The position numbers were made by a program, and so were the translations under genes. From contig ML661885.1 in the NCBI GenBank assembly GCA_007570785.1, forward strand, positions 16,229,223 to 16,293,222: a stretch of DNA of 64,000 nt, written 5' to 3'. The stretch is from Antilocapra americana (Eukaryota; Chordata; Mammalia; Artiodactyla; Antilocapridae). Position 1 is the first letter of the stretch, and every line of letters starts with the position of its first letter. Below the pieces are notes generated by a model. The model was given only the letters and a program-made list of their open reading frames with translations. It was not told the origin of the DNA and searched no databases. Below are positions 47,043-59,444 of the stretch, piece by piece.

Positions 47043-47320
47043 TTGCTGCTGCTGCTGCTGCTAAGTCACTTCACTCATGTCCGACTCTGTGCGACCCCAT
47101 AGATGGCAGTCCACCAGGCTCCCCTGTCCATGGGATTCTCCAGGCAAGAACACTGGAGTGGGCTGCCATTTCCTTCTCTAATGCAGGAAAGTGAAAAGTG
47201 AAAGTGAAGTTGCTCAGTCGTGCCCGACTTGTAGCGACCCCATGGACTGCAGCCCACCAGGCTCTTCCGGTCCATGGGATTTTTCAGGCAAGAGTACTGG
47301 AGTGGGGTGCCATTGCCTTC
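47043..47320 (-). mobile_element. Bov-A2 SINE (tandem Bov-A dimer)
   Basis: Two antisense Bov-A monomers (47062-47185 and 47210-47320) joined by a linker with gtgaaaagtgaaagtgaagt. The CTG-repeat tail (47045-47062) is usual for this family. Confidence 0.92.
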
Positions 47321-49155
47321 TGAGCCTTCCTTTTGGGCTGTGACATTATTCACTTATGAAAGCTAGCCTTGCAAAATCCAGTTATCCTGTGTATACAGTG
47401 GTAGTCCTTCTATAGAAGAAATCAGTGTGTTAAGCAAGGAATACTCTTGATATGAACAAGAAATCAGTGTTTCCACAGCTCTCAGCTAAAAAGCAAAGGC
47501 ATGATGTCTAAGTTCCTGTATCTGAAAGAAACTGCTTTCGCAGTGTCGATGTGCCTCTCCACTCAGACCAACTTGATGGGATGCAGCATATATGCCTGCT
47601 AAGGCACAGGTGGGGCCCTGAGCTGCTCCTCCTGACTTCTAAGTTTCAGTCTTTCACATACAGACCTATTCATTGGCATAGCTGCTGATGATTTTAATCT
47701 GCAGTGGGCAGAGAGTCAGCAAAAGCGCCTCAGTAAATTTGGTTTGGAAAGACTACTTCTGATGAGTCAAATCTTTACACTCATTAGTTCTTGAATGTTA
47801 ACTTCCTTCCAGAGTTGCTTTTTTCTTTTGTAAAAGGCAGGACCAGGAATAGTAACTTCAAGACTGTGTTCTCAGGTCCTGGTTTAGAACAACTGATAGC
47901 ATCAGCAAATAGTTCTCTTTTGCCAGGGCAGTTCATTGCTTCCTTTTCTAAAGGCATTATCAAGTTATATAGATATAAAATGTAGCTTAAGGGGTGTGCT
48001 ATCCCCACTGTAATGTGGCATTTGATATTTCAAGGGCCCAAAGTCTTACAGAAGTATGATGACATGGGCTTTGAAAGCATGGGTAGCCAGAGACCAGGCT
48101 GAGGCCAATCTAGTCACAGATGGTTCCTGCCCATGAGATCAGAAGTTTTCAACCACATTACATTAGTGGCCTTAGAAATGTCTCCACAGAAGCATAATTC
48201 ATATCAAGCCCTTGGCCTTTTATCAAGCAGAGATAGGAGGATGAACCAAGATACCCAAGATAGCCTATGAACCAAGATTCATATGAAGAATGGGAAATGT
48301 TTTCCATTACATGTATTACTGTCATGTTAATAAACATCTAGGCAATATATTTCCTCTTAAATTTAGTGCCAGGAAAAATCTGGTCTCTGATGACATACTG
48401 GTGTGCTTCCTTGCATCATACAATGAGAACCACATTACCTATTGTTCCTCTTTTTGTTACAGCTACTGGGAAAACTGGAATAAAATTATCGTCAATCTAT
48501 GTATACAGTTACCTCCTCTAATGACATGGCTTAACATTCCCTGGTGTCAGGAATGCTCTTATGTATGTGACTTATAATGCCCTGCAAATCCTTTTTGGAG
48601 ACTGGCCGGATATTAAAGAAAGATTACTGGATCAATAAGCTCTTATTATCCTAAGTTTTCTGAACTCCAGTATCTGACAGTGTATGAATGCTTAGGGACA
48701 TATGTGATTTACTTGGGGACAGAACAGCTGACCATGCAGTCTCCTTTACAGATTTTTTTCTGTATCCAGAACATTTTCAAGCTTGGAAAATAAGTCCTCA
48801 TTCATAAGTACATTACAGGCTCTATTCCATAACATTTTATCAAACTTAATAAGCTTAAAGGTTATATTCTCCGGCCAGGCCAGGCCAAAAGCACATTTCT
48901 AATCTTCGGCTGGAATAAGCGGAATAAGCTAAATAATTGGCTACCTTTTACTTTATTCTGGTTTTTATAACATTTATCTAAAATTTACCTTGCTGTGTAA
49001 TTTACACATTAAGAAAAATCTGGTGTAAAAACAAATTTAAGGGATGTTTTGTTCTTGAAATAATGTTTATAGAGAAGTCCTTTTAATGAGTGTTATTCTA
49101 CAGTTCAAACACATTATACTAACTAAGACTAAAACTTCATTTTATGGGAGAAAAT
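47321..49155. other. No recognised feature (intron 2)
   Basis: Unique-looking AT-rich intron. The open frame at 48290-48577 has no recognised domain. Confidence 0.4.
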
Positions 49156-49726
49156 ATTTGCTGATTATTTATCTGATACTTGGATAGTACCCAGAATACA
49201 TAAAGAACTCTTACTACTTATATAATAAGAACAATTAAAAAATGGGCAAAGGACCTGAACAGACATTTCTGCAAAGATATACAAATGGCCAGTAAGCACA
49301 TGAAAAGGTGTTCAACAACACTAATCATAAGGGAGATATAAATCAAAACCACAATGAGATACTACCTCATACCCACTAGGATGGCTACTAATGAAAAAAA
49401 AACCACTCAAGGTAACAATATTGGCAAGGAAGTAGAGAACTTATAAACCTGGTACACTGCTGGTGGGGACGCAAAATGGTGCAACTGCTGTAGAAAATAG
49501 TATAGTGGTTGTTCCCACAGTGAAAAATACAATTGCCATATGATCCACCAACTCAACTCCTTGGTATATACCACCCCAAAACTGGAAGTGGGGTCTCAAA
49601 GAGATATCTGTACACCCATATTCATAGAGGCATTATTCACAACAGCCAAAAGGTAGAAACAACCCAAGTGCGCACCTATCAAAGAAGGGATAAATGAAAC
49701 ACAGCCTAATTGTACGTGGAATGTAG

Positions 49727-49932
49727 TGTGTGGGGGCTCAGTTATGTCCAGCTCTTTGTGACCCCTCTGGACTGCAGCCTGCCAGGATCCTCTGTCTATG
49801 GAATTTTCCAGCTAAGATTATTGGAGTGGGTTGCCACTTGCTACTCCAGGGGATCTTCCTGACCCAGGGATCAAACCCGAGTCTCCTGCACTGGTGGGTG
49901 GATTCTTCACACTGAGCCACCTGGGAAGCCCA
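49727..49932 (-). mobile_element. Bov-tA SINE inside L1
   Basis: Antisense: gctcagttatgtccagctct, gggatcttcctgacccaggg, actgagccacctgggaagcc. Confidence 0.92.
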
Positions 49933-49949
49933 AGTGGAACGTTGCTTGT

Positions 49950-50070
49950 GTGTGTGTGTTGCCTATGTGTGTTAATCATGTCTGAGTCTTTGTGACCTCA
50001 TGGACTGTAGCCTGCCAGGCTCCTCTGTCCATGGGATACTCCTGGCAAGAATACTGGAGTGGGTTGTCAG
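49950..50070 (-). mobile_element. Bov-A SINE fragment inside L1
   Basis: Antisense: atcatgtctgagtctttgtg, gtagcctgccaggctcctct, ggcaagaatactggagtggg. A GT run precedes it. Confidence 0.88.
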
Positions 50071-50443
50071 AATGTCAACCTTAAAAAGGAAGGAATTTCT
50101 GATGCATGCTGTACCATGGATGAACCTTCCATGGAACTTAACGCTAAATGAAATAAGCTAGTTACAAGAGGACAAACTTTATATGATTCCATTCCCAGGA
50201 GGAACCTAGAAGAGTCAACATCCTAGAGTCACAAAGCAGAAGGGTGGTTGCCAGAGGCTGGAGGAGGGAGAATAGGGAGTTGTTATTTAATGGGTATAGA
50301 GTTTAGTTCTAGAAAATGAAAAAGTTCTGGAGATTGGCTGCATAGCAATGTGAATGCACTTAACTGTAGATGGCTGAATTGTACACGCAAAAATGGTTAA
50401 GACAGTAAATTTTATATGTATTTTACAATGAAAAAAAAATCAC

Positions 50444-50738
50444 CCATGAATAAGTATTTCCAGAACATTCTATGTATCCAGAGGAAGTGAGAAGAAAAGA
50501 CCAAAGGTTGGGTCATCAGACGAGACATTGCTTCACTAATCCTGGCTGGGGTGTGCTGGGGAAGCTATGTCAAGCGAGGGGAATGGTGCTAAGAAAAGGA
50601 AGAGCCAAAGGATCTTTAAGGGAGGAAGTGTCAGAACTTTGAAACGTGCAGGCAGCCTCCATATTTGTTTTGCTAGCTCTTACCATAAAGCCTGGCACAG
50701 CGGCTATCCTCAATTATTGGTGGAATAAATAAATAGGT
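50444..50738. other. No recognised feature (intron 2)
   Basis: Short unique-looking intron stretch. Confidence 0.35.
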
Positions 50739-50818
50739 AGAGGGACTTCCCTGGTGGTCTAGTGCTTAAGAATCTGCCTTGCAATGCAGATTGCAGGGGA
50801 CTCGGGTTTGATCCCTGG

Positions 50819-51124
50819 GCTTCGCTGGTGGCTCAGATGGTAAAGAATCTGCCTGCAATGTGGGAGACCTGGGTTTGATCCCTGGGTTGGGAAGATCCCC
50901 TGGAGAAGGAAGTGGCAACCCACTCCAGTATTCTTGCCTGGAGACTACGAACATTCATGTCAATGTATGGCAAAGTGACTACAATACTGTAAAGTAATTA
51001 GCCTCCAATTAAAATCAATAAATTAAAAAAAAAAAAGAGTCCTATGGACAGAGGAGCCTGGCGGGCTACACTCCCTAGAGTCACAAGGAGTCGGACACAC
51101 TTCTGACTAACACTTTCACTTTCA
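50819..51124 (+). mobile_element. Bov-tA SINE nested in CHR-2, itself split by an L1 tail
   Basis: The first part (50819-50942) runs gcttcgctggtggctcagat to cagtattcttgcctggag. It continues after the L1 piece at about 51038 (cctatggacagaggagcctg) to ctaacactttcactttcaca. Confidence 0.9.
50943..51037 (+). mobile_element. L1 3' tail nested in Bov-tA
   Basis: gtaaagtaattagcctccaa, then an A run at 51023-51035: a very short 5'-truncated ruminant L1 insertion. Confidence 0.85.
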
Positions 51125-51284
51125 CAGGGAACTAAGGTCCAACATGCCGTAGAGCAACTAAGCCCACACACCAGAACTAGGGAGTCCGTGGGCTGCAATG
51201 ACAGATCCCACATGTTGCAACTAAGACCTGAAAGAGCTAAACAAATACATATATACTTTAAAAAATAAATAAAGTAGGTAAGGA

Positions 51285-52255
51285 GGAGAGAGACCTAAAA
51301 GATAACCCCAAGGTTCCCAACTTGGTATGCAGATGAACAGCTTTACTACACAGAGACGTATAGGTGGGAAGGACAGACAGTTTGAAAGGGGATACATTCA
51401 AGCACAACTTTACACGACCTAAGCATTTCAAGTTGGAAAGGAAGGGCTGCAATGCAAAGTTGAGGGTCAAGGTGATCAACAGCAATGTGGGTCCGGTGAT
51501 CACAGATGGTGGAGGAGTCCATCAAACGAGTATATCAAAAAAGCAGAGAACCAAGGATGGAGGCAAAATGTCCCAGGGACCTGATGGAGGAAATGAAGTG
51601 AGAAGCACTGGTGTACAGGTTGAAGGTGAACTTCTAACAGAACCTTTCAAATTTCCTGTTCTTGGGTAAGACCTGTGCTCCTCTTGGGAATGAAATAGGC
51701 CACATCTGAATTTGTCTGAGGCAGCTACACTGGCTGGCTGATTGGAGGCAGTTGAAATGAGCCAGCATGGTTTAGAGTCTGAGAAAGGGGTCGTCTGTCA
51801 ATTTTGCTCTGTGCTGGAGAAAGCTGATGGTAGGTTTGTTGAGAACCTCAGAGATGGCAGTTCTAACAGCAAGGCCAGGGGACATCCTGGCTGCCCCAGC
51901 AGTTAAGACTCTTAGCTTCCACTCCAAGTGGTGCAGGTTTGATCCCTGGTCGGGGAACCAAGATCCCACATGCTGAGCGGTGTGGTCAAAAAAATTTTAA
52001 CGAGAAGACCATTGCAGAAACCAGTCCAAAGAGGGTCGGTGAGGAAGGAAGAGAGGAAGGAGAGGAAGCAGGTGTGAGCCACATGCTGGTGACTTCTGAC
52101 CCAGAAAGGAAGGAGGAAATTTGGACAGTAACCAGGGGGATTAGCTGGGCTAAGGGAAAAGGCACTTTACTTGTATCCATGACAGCAGATCCTGTTGGAA
52201 GTTGGGAAGAAAGATGCTCAGAGAACAGGAGAAAATGAAGAAGCTTTGAGAAAGT
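51285..52255. repeat. Ancient mammal-wide repeat, family not named, split by a CHR
   Basis: Spacing and motifs (gataaccccaaggttcccaa, then catttcaagttgg) follow an old interspersed repeat like the one adjoining the L2 at 675-1315. It is interrupted by the CHR at 51885-51995. The identification is by remembered pattern only. Confidence 0.35.
51885..51995 (+). mobile_element. CHR-type SINE, short form
   Basis: agcagttaagactcttagct, gtttgatccctggtcgggga, accaagatcccacatgctga, tail gtcaaaaaaat. Confidence 0.85.
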
Positions 52256-52365
52256 GACAACTGTTGGAGTCGGGTCTTAGATGAAGAAAAATAAAAGAAA
52301 CAGAAAAAAAAAATGATGGGTTGATTCAGTGTTTTAAAATTAAAGGATCCTAAGCTTGCAGCCTG

Positions 52366-52472
52366 ATCCAGTATTCCTGCCTAGAAAATTCCATGGACAG
52401 AGGAGCCTGGCAGGGGAGTGCATGGGGTGGCAAAGAGTCGGACACGACTGAGCACAGCACACAGCACAGCAA
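52366..52472 (+). mobile_element. Bov-A SINE, 5'-truncated
   Basis: gatccagtattcctgcctag to caaagagtcggacacgactg, followed by an agcacagcac repeat tail. Confidence 0.88.
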
Positions 52473-52489
52473 GCCTGAGAGAGACAGAC

Positions 52490-52655
52490 AGCATGGACTT
52501 TGGAAACCAGACAGACCTGGGTTTAAACCCACTGATCACATCCTAGCTGTGTCACTTTCGCCTCACTTTCCTTACCTGTATAATGGTGATAATATTACCT
52601 TGTACAGCTGCGAGGGTCAGAACTGAGTTCTATGAAGTACTGAAGACTAATGCAG
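52490..52655 (+). repeat. MIR SINE remnant
   Basis: gacagacctgggtttaaacc, tagctgtgtcactttcgcct, ttacctgtataatggtgata. Confidence 0.8.
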
Positions 52656-53182
52656 AGAGGGTATTTAGTTGATAAATTGCCACTATTAGTCTCTGGCTGA
52701 AATGTAGGGCTGGTAGGGAAAATCTGGGTGCTTAAAGAGGTGAAGATTTGGAATCAGCATTGTATAAAAGTTCTAAGAAAGGAAAACAAATTGCAACATA
52801 GGACTGGGAGGACCTGATTTTAGGCTGACATGATTTTGCATCTCTCTCTGGCAGGGGTCTCTTTTCTAGGAGAAACAGAGAAGGAAGAAGGGGGCCCTTG
52901 ATGCAGGGCAGAGACCTGAGCAAGGAGGATGGAGATGAACCCATCTCAGAGTTCTGGGAAGGGGGGAAGGGCGCACTGCCAGTGGGAGACTCTGGACCAC
53001 ATGACATACAGAGGGTTAAGTTAGGAACCACTGACCAATGTGAAGGCAATCAGAAAACTGTAAAGTCATATAAATGCAGACTATTATTACAGTTTTAGGT
53101 GCTTTTTAGTTGCTTAAAATAAGGCTTCTTTCCTATGGCCAATTTCATAGAAATGGCCTTATTTTGACTAAATCTCACTTAC
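52656..53182. other. No recognised feature (intron 2)
   Basis: Intron. The frame at 52732-53049 (minus strand) is not supported as coding. Confidence 0.35.
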
Positions 53183-53192
53183 TACTGAAAGG

Positions 53193-53419
53193 GGTGGGCT
53201 TCCCAGGTGACACTAGTGATAATGAACTCATCTGCCAACGCAGGTAGATGTTAAGAGGCATAGGCTAGATTCCTGGATTTGGAAGATCCCCTGGAGGAGG
53301 GCACAGCAACCCACTCCAGTATTCTTGCCTGGAGAATCCCAGGGACGGAGGAGACTCATGGGCTATGGCTCCTAGGATCGCAGAGAGCTGGACATGACTG
53401 AAGTAACTTGGCATGCATG
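53193..53419 (+). mobile_element. Bov-tA SINE with target-site duplication
   Basis: Sense copy (ggtgggcttcccaggtgaca to gagctggacatgactgaagt), flanked by tactgaaagg at 53183-53192 and 53420-53429. Confidence 0.92.
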
Positions 53420-53429
53420 TACTGAAAGG

Positions 53430-54420
53430 TGTATCTTTAGTTCAAGTTATCAGGCTTTTAGTCACAAAAGGTGGGCCAAACTATTTCAAAATGGATGCAT
53501 ATTCGGGAAAATGAAATCAGATATAATCACAACCACATTTCTTTTTAGTGTTGTAATAGAAACATCTGGGTGTGCCTAAAAGGAACTCCAAAACCTTGGG
53601 GATCTAAGCAGACCCTGTGGGTGGTGATGAGAACCGTCAGGTCAAGTCTGTTTGTATTTCCACGTCAGTGTTGTTGTGCTTTTTGTCCTTTACCAATGGT
53701 CACTGTGGCGACAGATTAAAAATATGACTAAGAATCAGAGCAATGTAAGACTATCTAGTGGTCGAAACACGTGCTGGCAGCTAGCAGTGTTCAGCCGAGT
53801 GACTAATGGACCCCAGTGAAGGGTCACGGGCAGACCTAATTTCCTCTTCAAGGGGCAGACGCCCACTGGGTGTGCACTCGCTGATGCTAACATGATCCCA
53901 TTTCATAAATACTTAATCACTAAAAAAAAAAAGCAAACATTATTCATGCCTTTAAAATGACACAAACTAGAACTCTTAAACACTGTCTCTTAGGTAGTAA
54001 GATATCCATTTTGTAAATTACCTAAAATGGCTTTCTAAAGATCCCAAATCAACCAGTTACACTTTGATCTGTCTAGACCTGCCAAGATAGTGACCAGTAA
54101 AGGCACTGGCTCCTCTGTCGGGCATGGGACGCTGAATATGAACTTGCTTGGGACTGGCTCTGCAAGCCATTCTGCATCTGAAGTTCTATTATATTCAAAA
54201 TATGGGTTTGGAAGTTGTTGGGTTTAGGACATCACTGCTTTTCAAGGAATGGCAAAATGATAGGAGTATAGTTATTCTCTCAGCAAACCAGTTTAATTCA
54301 CTTAACCTTTCCTAGTAGGAATGCTTCCTTTGTAGGTACATTTGCAGGAACTGTAATTCACGACTCCACTGATTTCACACCTAATCGGGTGACAAGGACC
54401 AGTCCATAGTTTCCTTTTAA
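53430..54420. other. No recognised feature (intron 2)
   Basis: Unique-looking intron, no gene. Confidence 0.35.
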
Positions 54421-54424
54421 AAAA

Positions 54425-54925
54425 GATACAAATGAACTTATCTACAAAACAGAGTTACAGATATAGACAACAAGCGGAGTGTTATCTGAGTAAGGTAGGG
54501 GGAGGGATAAATTGGAAGACTAGGATGGATATACACTATTATGTACAGAACAATAACCAATAAGAACTTGCTGTATATAACAAATGTGTTCTCAGTCACT
54601 AAGTCGTGTCTGACTCTTTGGGACCCCATGCACTGTAGCCTGCCAAGCTCCTCTGTCCCAATAGACAGAGAGGGTTTCCATTTTCTCCTCTAGGGATCTT
54701 CCCAACCCAGGGACCAAACCCATGCCTCCTGCCTTGGCAGGTGGATTCTTTACCACTGAGCCACCTGGGAAGCCACAGGGAACTCTATATGATACCCTGT
54801 AATGGCCAATACGGGAAAAGAATCTCAAAAAGAGTGGATATATGTGTAACTTATTCACTGTGCTGCACACAGGAAACTAACACAACATTATCTATACTTC
54901 AATAACATTTTTTAAAAAAAGAAAA
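54425..54925 (+). mobile_element. L1 3' UTR (artiodactyl type) split by a Bov-tA
   Basis: 54425-54588 (acaaatgaacttatctacaa, aataaccaataagaacttgc) continues at 54775-54925 (cagggaactctatatgatac, aggaaactaacacaacatta), ending A-rich. Confidence 0.88.
54589..54774 (-). mobile_element. Bov-tA SINE inside L1
   Basis: Antisense: cagtcactaagtcgtgtctg, gcctgccaagctcctctgtc, cactgagccacctgggaagc. Confidence 0.92.
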
Positions 54926-55094
54926 ACAAAGTCTTTGACTTCTTTCACTTCAAATTTTCAGTCTTTTGCTGCAACAGATATTGGGGACACTAATGTAATG
55001 AGCACAAAGGATTTACCTGACTTACGTTAACCTTCTAGTTTTGAGGAGATGACTCTTGACAGTTCTGCTTTGCCAGACAGATTAAAAACCACAA

Positions 55095-55250
55095 TTAGAA
55101 CTGGAAGGGCCTCGGAGAGCCCATGAAGTCCTCCCCCTGTGGTCAGATAATGACTCTCCCTTCTGTAGGCATTTAAAACTCAGAGAGACCAAGCAACAAA
55201 CTCAAAGTCACACAGCAATCCAGTGGGATGAAAGGGCAGAGGCCAGGTCT
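55095..55250 (-). repeat. MIR-class or related ancient SINE remnant
   Basis: agaactggaagggcctcgga, then caagcaacaaactcaaagtc, acacagc and aggccaggtctcc: the antisense pattern of an old mammalian SINE. Confidence 0.5.
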
Positions 55251-56598
55251 CCAAAGGTTTAGGGCAAAGCTGAGTAGCTATGCTGTGAAGAGAGATTTCT
55301 GTACTGCTGTCTACAGATCTTGTTGTAGCAAATGGCCATGATCTATTCCATCTTCAAGTTATAAACTTTCTGCTATAAATATTCCTTCATACCCACAGTT
55401 CTTGTAGTCATGCTTTCTCTTTATTGAGTCTAGTGCCCTCCTTATTTCTCTATTATCTTTAATATTAATAGCTTTTTAACTTGTACTGAAAAATGAAGAT
55501 AAGGCACTTTCTTCTACATATTTTTAAAACCAGTTTTGGCTGACTTTCAAGTAAAATGCAGCTTAGAAAATATCTTACTAAAGGCTGGGGGAAAAAATTG
55601 GTTTTCATCAACGCTATTCTTCAGCAGGAACATTTTAGGTGGTGTTAAAAATACTGCAGATTCATCTAACTCATAGTTGCCTTCCCCAAACCACCAAATT
55701 AGTAATTAACGCCTCCAAGTTTAAAAGGAAATATCAGAAGATCATCTAGCTCCTCCTGAATTCTTAAAAAGTTTTCTTCTTTTTCCTCGTGGGAATCTTA
55801 AAAAAAAAAAAAGTGATTTTATCTGTTTTTAAGCATTTGGCTGTGTTAAACCAAGAACAGAAAACTTTCATCCCATACTCAACGGATAAGATAATAGCTT
55901 ACTTACCCCAGGACACTGAGAAAAATGGTGGCTGAAACAAATATATAAACCAGGATGGTTGTTTTTCTGCTCAGTACCTTTAAATAACACTTGGTATAAT
56001 TTGCACTGGGTTGGGGTGGGGTGGGGCAAAGGCAATTTTGAAGATGAACACATGTATGTTGAGAAAAAAAAACTGTGCACTTCTCCTACATTAGAGACGG
56101 TGGTGGAAATGCAAGGCAGAATTCAAACAAATTAAGTAAAAGGGTCATGTTAAATTCTGGCTCAAATAACAGTAATCTGTTCCTTCATTCTTCATAGACT
56201 GTCAATGAGCTGCCTCAATAAAATATCCTTGTGGAAATTATAACACTTGGGTTATTCTTGACCAAGCGACTGCTGTTGGCTCGAGTTTCTGCTCTAGGCA
56301 CTTTCTGATGAACTTTTAACCTTTACTTTTCTTCATATTGGAATTAATGGACTGTGGGGCCTGGGAGGCAAGGCCATGCAGGTCGGTGGGATGGATGAAC
56401 CGCTGCAGTCACCGGGGAATGTGAGGTTGCTTTCCTGGATCCATTCCTTAGTGACAGATGCACTGATCCCAACGGAAGTACCCCTCACCAGTCTGAAATT
56501 CAGACTGAGTCTCCAGAATGTTAAGAAGAATTCCAAGCACAGAATGCACACTGCACTTGCTAAGAACAAGGGAGAAAATTTAGGCTCTGAGCTCTATT
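55251..56598. other. No recognised feature (intron 2)
   Basis: AT-rich unique-looking intron. A run at about 55800-55812. Confidence 0.4.
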
Positions 56599-56600
56599 TG

Positions 56601-56812
56601 GGGCTTCCCTGGTGGCTCAGATGGTAAAGAATCTGCCTGCAATGTGGGGGATCCAGGTTCGATCCCTGGGTTTAGGAAGATATCCTGGAGAAGGGAAGGG
56701 CTACCTGTTTCAGTATTCTTGCCTGGAGAAGTCCATGGACAGAGGAGCCTGGTGGGCTACGGTCCATGGGGTCACAAAGGGTCAGAAGTGACTGAGCAAC
56801 TTTCACTTCACT
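56601..56812 (+). mobile_element. Bov-tA SINE
   Basis: Sense copy: ggggcttccctggtggctca, gttcgatccctgggtttagg, gaagtgactgagcaactttc. Confidence 0.93.
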
Positions 56813-59440
56813 TAGCACTTAGGAAGGGGTTTCCTCTGAGGCCCAAGAATTCAAAGTCTACTGTCATCTTGTAAAGGAGAAAGCAGAATGAACTCAGGAG
56901 GGATAGGAAGAACTACCCCCCAAACCCTAAAGTCTGCCCGCCCCCTGGCTGACGGTGGTCCAGTGTCAGCATGAAGGTCCTGGGCCTCCCCCGCTGCTTC
57001 TCAGCTCTGACAGTTGCTGAAGGCTCCAGGTTTACCTCCCAGCACGGACTACACTTTCCAGGTCAGGCTTCCTGAATGTGCTAAGTGTCAGGCAGTGGCA
57101 GGACTGCAGACAGTCCTTTCTTCCCTTTCAGTAGTTTTAGTAGAATCACAGAATCTCCTTAGAATGACAACAGACTTGATGACGGAAGGATGTGCCCTTG
57201 TCTTAGGGGTGCTTGGGTGCAGAAGCGTGAGAAATCCACTTGTACTTGAGGCCGAGAACCCTGGAGCCTTGAGAGACTCTGGAGGACTCTCGTGGAAACC
57301 TGTAAAGTATGTATAATTTTGGACCCCAAAGGACTGTAATGGACACAGTGGGGGAGGAAGGAGGCTTCCCATTCTTCACTCTGCTCTGACATGAATGAGA
57401 TGGAGCAGAAGGAAAAAAAAAAAAACCCTTTTTACAGCTTCATATGCAGTCCCTTTGGGTTGACCAGTTACCCTGAAAACATACAGGACATCAAAGAAAG
57501 GAGAAACTAATGACAGCCAGTCATCAGGTCTAGAGCAAGCCCATCTCAAAGAGGTCTCCATTCCTTAGAAGGATGTGGGGATGCCTCTGCCCTCCAGTTT
57601 CTTCCAACGAAGAACTGGAATGTCTGGAAAGTGTCATCTGTTCCAGAGTAAGAAGTGGTAAGGAATAGCCTCTTTACATACAAGACAAGGAAGCTTAAAG
57701 CTGGTGAGTGACTTGCTGCTCCACAACTCCGCTCCTGGGAGCTTTTACTGACAACACTCATGTCCTGCTGTCCCATGTCTTTCTACTGACATGTGTCTGG
57801 GTTTCAGATCACGTGTGAATTTGTGCTCTCTAAAATAACTGCTCCTGGCCCATCTCCTTTCAAGGCTGTCCAAATTCTCATTTCATGATCAGCACCTAAT
57901 GTCTGCTACGGCAAACAAACCCTCAATGTACTCAATGATCTACAAATGTCCAGAAATGCCTTCAAATTATTTGCTATTCCAGGCAACACCACCAAGTCTA
58001 CTTAACTCTAAATTCATTGTTCATTTCTCTTCTCCTATTTATTATACTGTCCATGTCACCATCCTGTTCTGACCCTTCTGTAACTCTGGTGGTGAAATGA
58101 AAACTTTTTTCCCCCCTTCAGTTTCTCTCTGGCAGGTGATCACTGTTGGCAACAGTTAATTGTAAATAGGAAACTTCTCTGCAATGTTTTTCTTAGACGT
58201 CACAACAGCAGCAGCTCAAACGGGTGAGCCTGTACAGCCAGACAAAATAAAAAAGGTTCTCATGCTTAGAGAACAGACTCTGTATGAGTCCCACACCTTT
58301 AGACCATCAAATTTTTGCACCTGGTCTTATGTCCCTGGATATGTTCTAGGGTCTCCTAGATTATAGTCTAGGGGAACTTAAGAAGAATTTGTATCCTGCT
58401 GTTGTGTGAGAAATGCATAAATCTTAATTATGCTGAATTGGTTCACTGTGCTTTTTAGGTTTCTACTTCTACTTCTCTGTATGTTCATTCTATTAGTTTT
58501 TGAGAGTTTGATATTGAAACTCCAACTAAAAATCTTATCTACCTTAAAAAACTGTAATATATACAGCTGAACTATATTTAACCTTGTTCTGTATTTTCCA
58601 AGTCCCATGTAAATGTGTTATCATATTTTCATAATTAAAATAATAAATTTTTAAAAAGGGTCACATGCTCATATAAGAGAGAAAGAAGGTCTCTGTTAGC
58701 CCCTGAACTCTGAGACACTACAGTAACTCACCACAGTCACACATTTTAATATGATAAATCACTTCTTGCTATTTAATTTTTAAAATTTCTTTTCCATAGT
58801 GCTGGCATAATTTCAGAAACCAGCTTATGAACCATGGTTCTCAAGGTCTGAAATTTAGATGCTATCAGATGACGAAAATCACTAAAGAAATAGTATTAAA
58901 CGTCTGTTGGATAGGTTTAATGTGACAGTTAATTTGGGGGGAAGAATACAAAAATAGATGCAAATATATAATATACATACTTTTTAGTTACGTGTATACT
59001 GATTGCATGGGCTATGAAATGTCTATCTGCACCAGCAAACGATAACCGCTGCTGAACATCTTCTTTGGCTTGTTCTCAAAGCAAGTATCGAACTGTATTT
59101 ACTCTCCTATAGTGAAATTTGTCTTTGGTGTTGTTCAGTCTCAGGGAACATGACAGGTGGAATCAAGACAGACTAAAAATCAACCAACCAAACAAAAAAT
59201 TTCTGGAATGAATAACTGAACCGAAATACTGACCACTATCACTGTTCTGGTAAACCAGTACAGGCAGGGTTGTTCATCATATTTTCAAGTTATAATGTCA
59301 TTATGTGCAGCACCAGGCTCAAATAAGGCTTTATTATACAGTTATTATGTAATTCAATTCATGGGCTAAAAACATCTATGCCTGGAAAGCCTGGCTGCAA
59401 TGGTATTGTCCTTGACTTTTGATAAGATGTTGCTATAGGG
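56813..59440. other. No recognised feature (intron 2)
   Basis: Unique-looking intron. Short open frames such as 57014-57316 show no domain. A run at about 57413-57425. Confidence 0.4.
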
Positions 59441-59444
59441 GAAT

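Larger units (their letters stand above)
49160..50443 (+). mobile_element. L1 LINE fragment split by two Bov-A-type SINEs
   Basis: Sense L1 ORF2 end (caaaggacctgaacagacat, ccacaatgagatactacctc, tatacaccc-like blocks) at 49160-49725. It resumes at 50071 with the 3' UTR (agttctggagattggctgca, ctgaattgtacacgcaaaaa) to an A-rich tail at about 50443. Confidence 0.88.
50742..51265 (+). mobile_element. CHR-2 SINE, split by a nested Bov-tA + L1
   Basis: The head at 50742-50818 (gggacttccctggtggtcta to gggtttgatccctgg) resumes at about 51125 (gggaactaaggtccaacatg) and ends in an A-rich tail at about 51265. Confidence 0.88.

Noticed and set aside
47045..47062. CTG trinucleotide run as a repeat-expansion locus
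   Set aside because: Six or so units at the tail of Bov-A2 are a normal feature of that SINE family.
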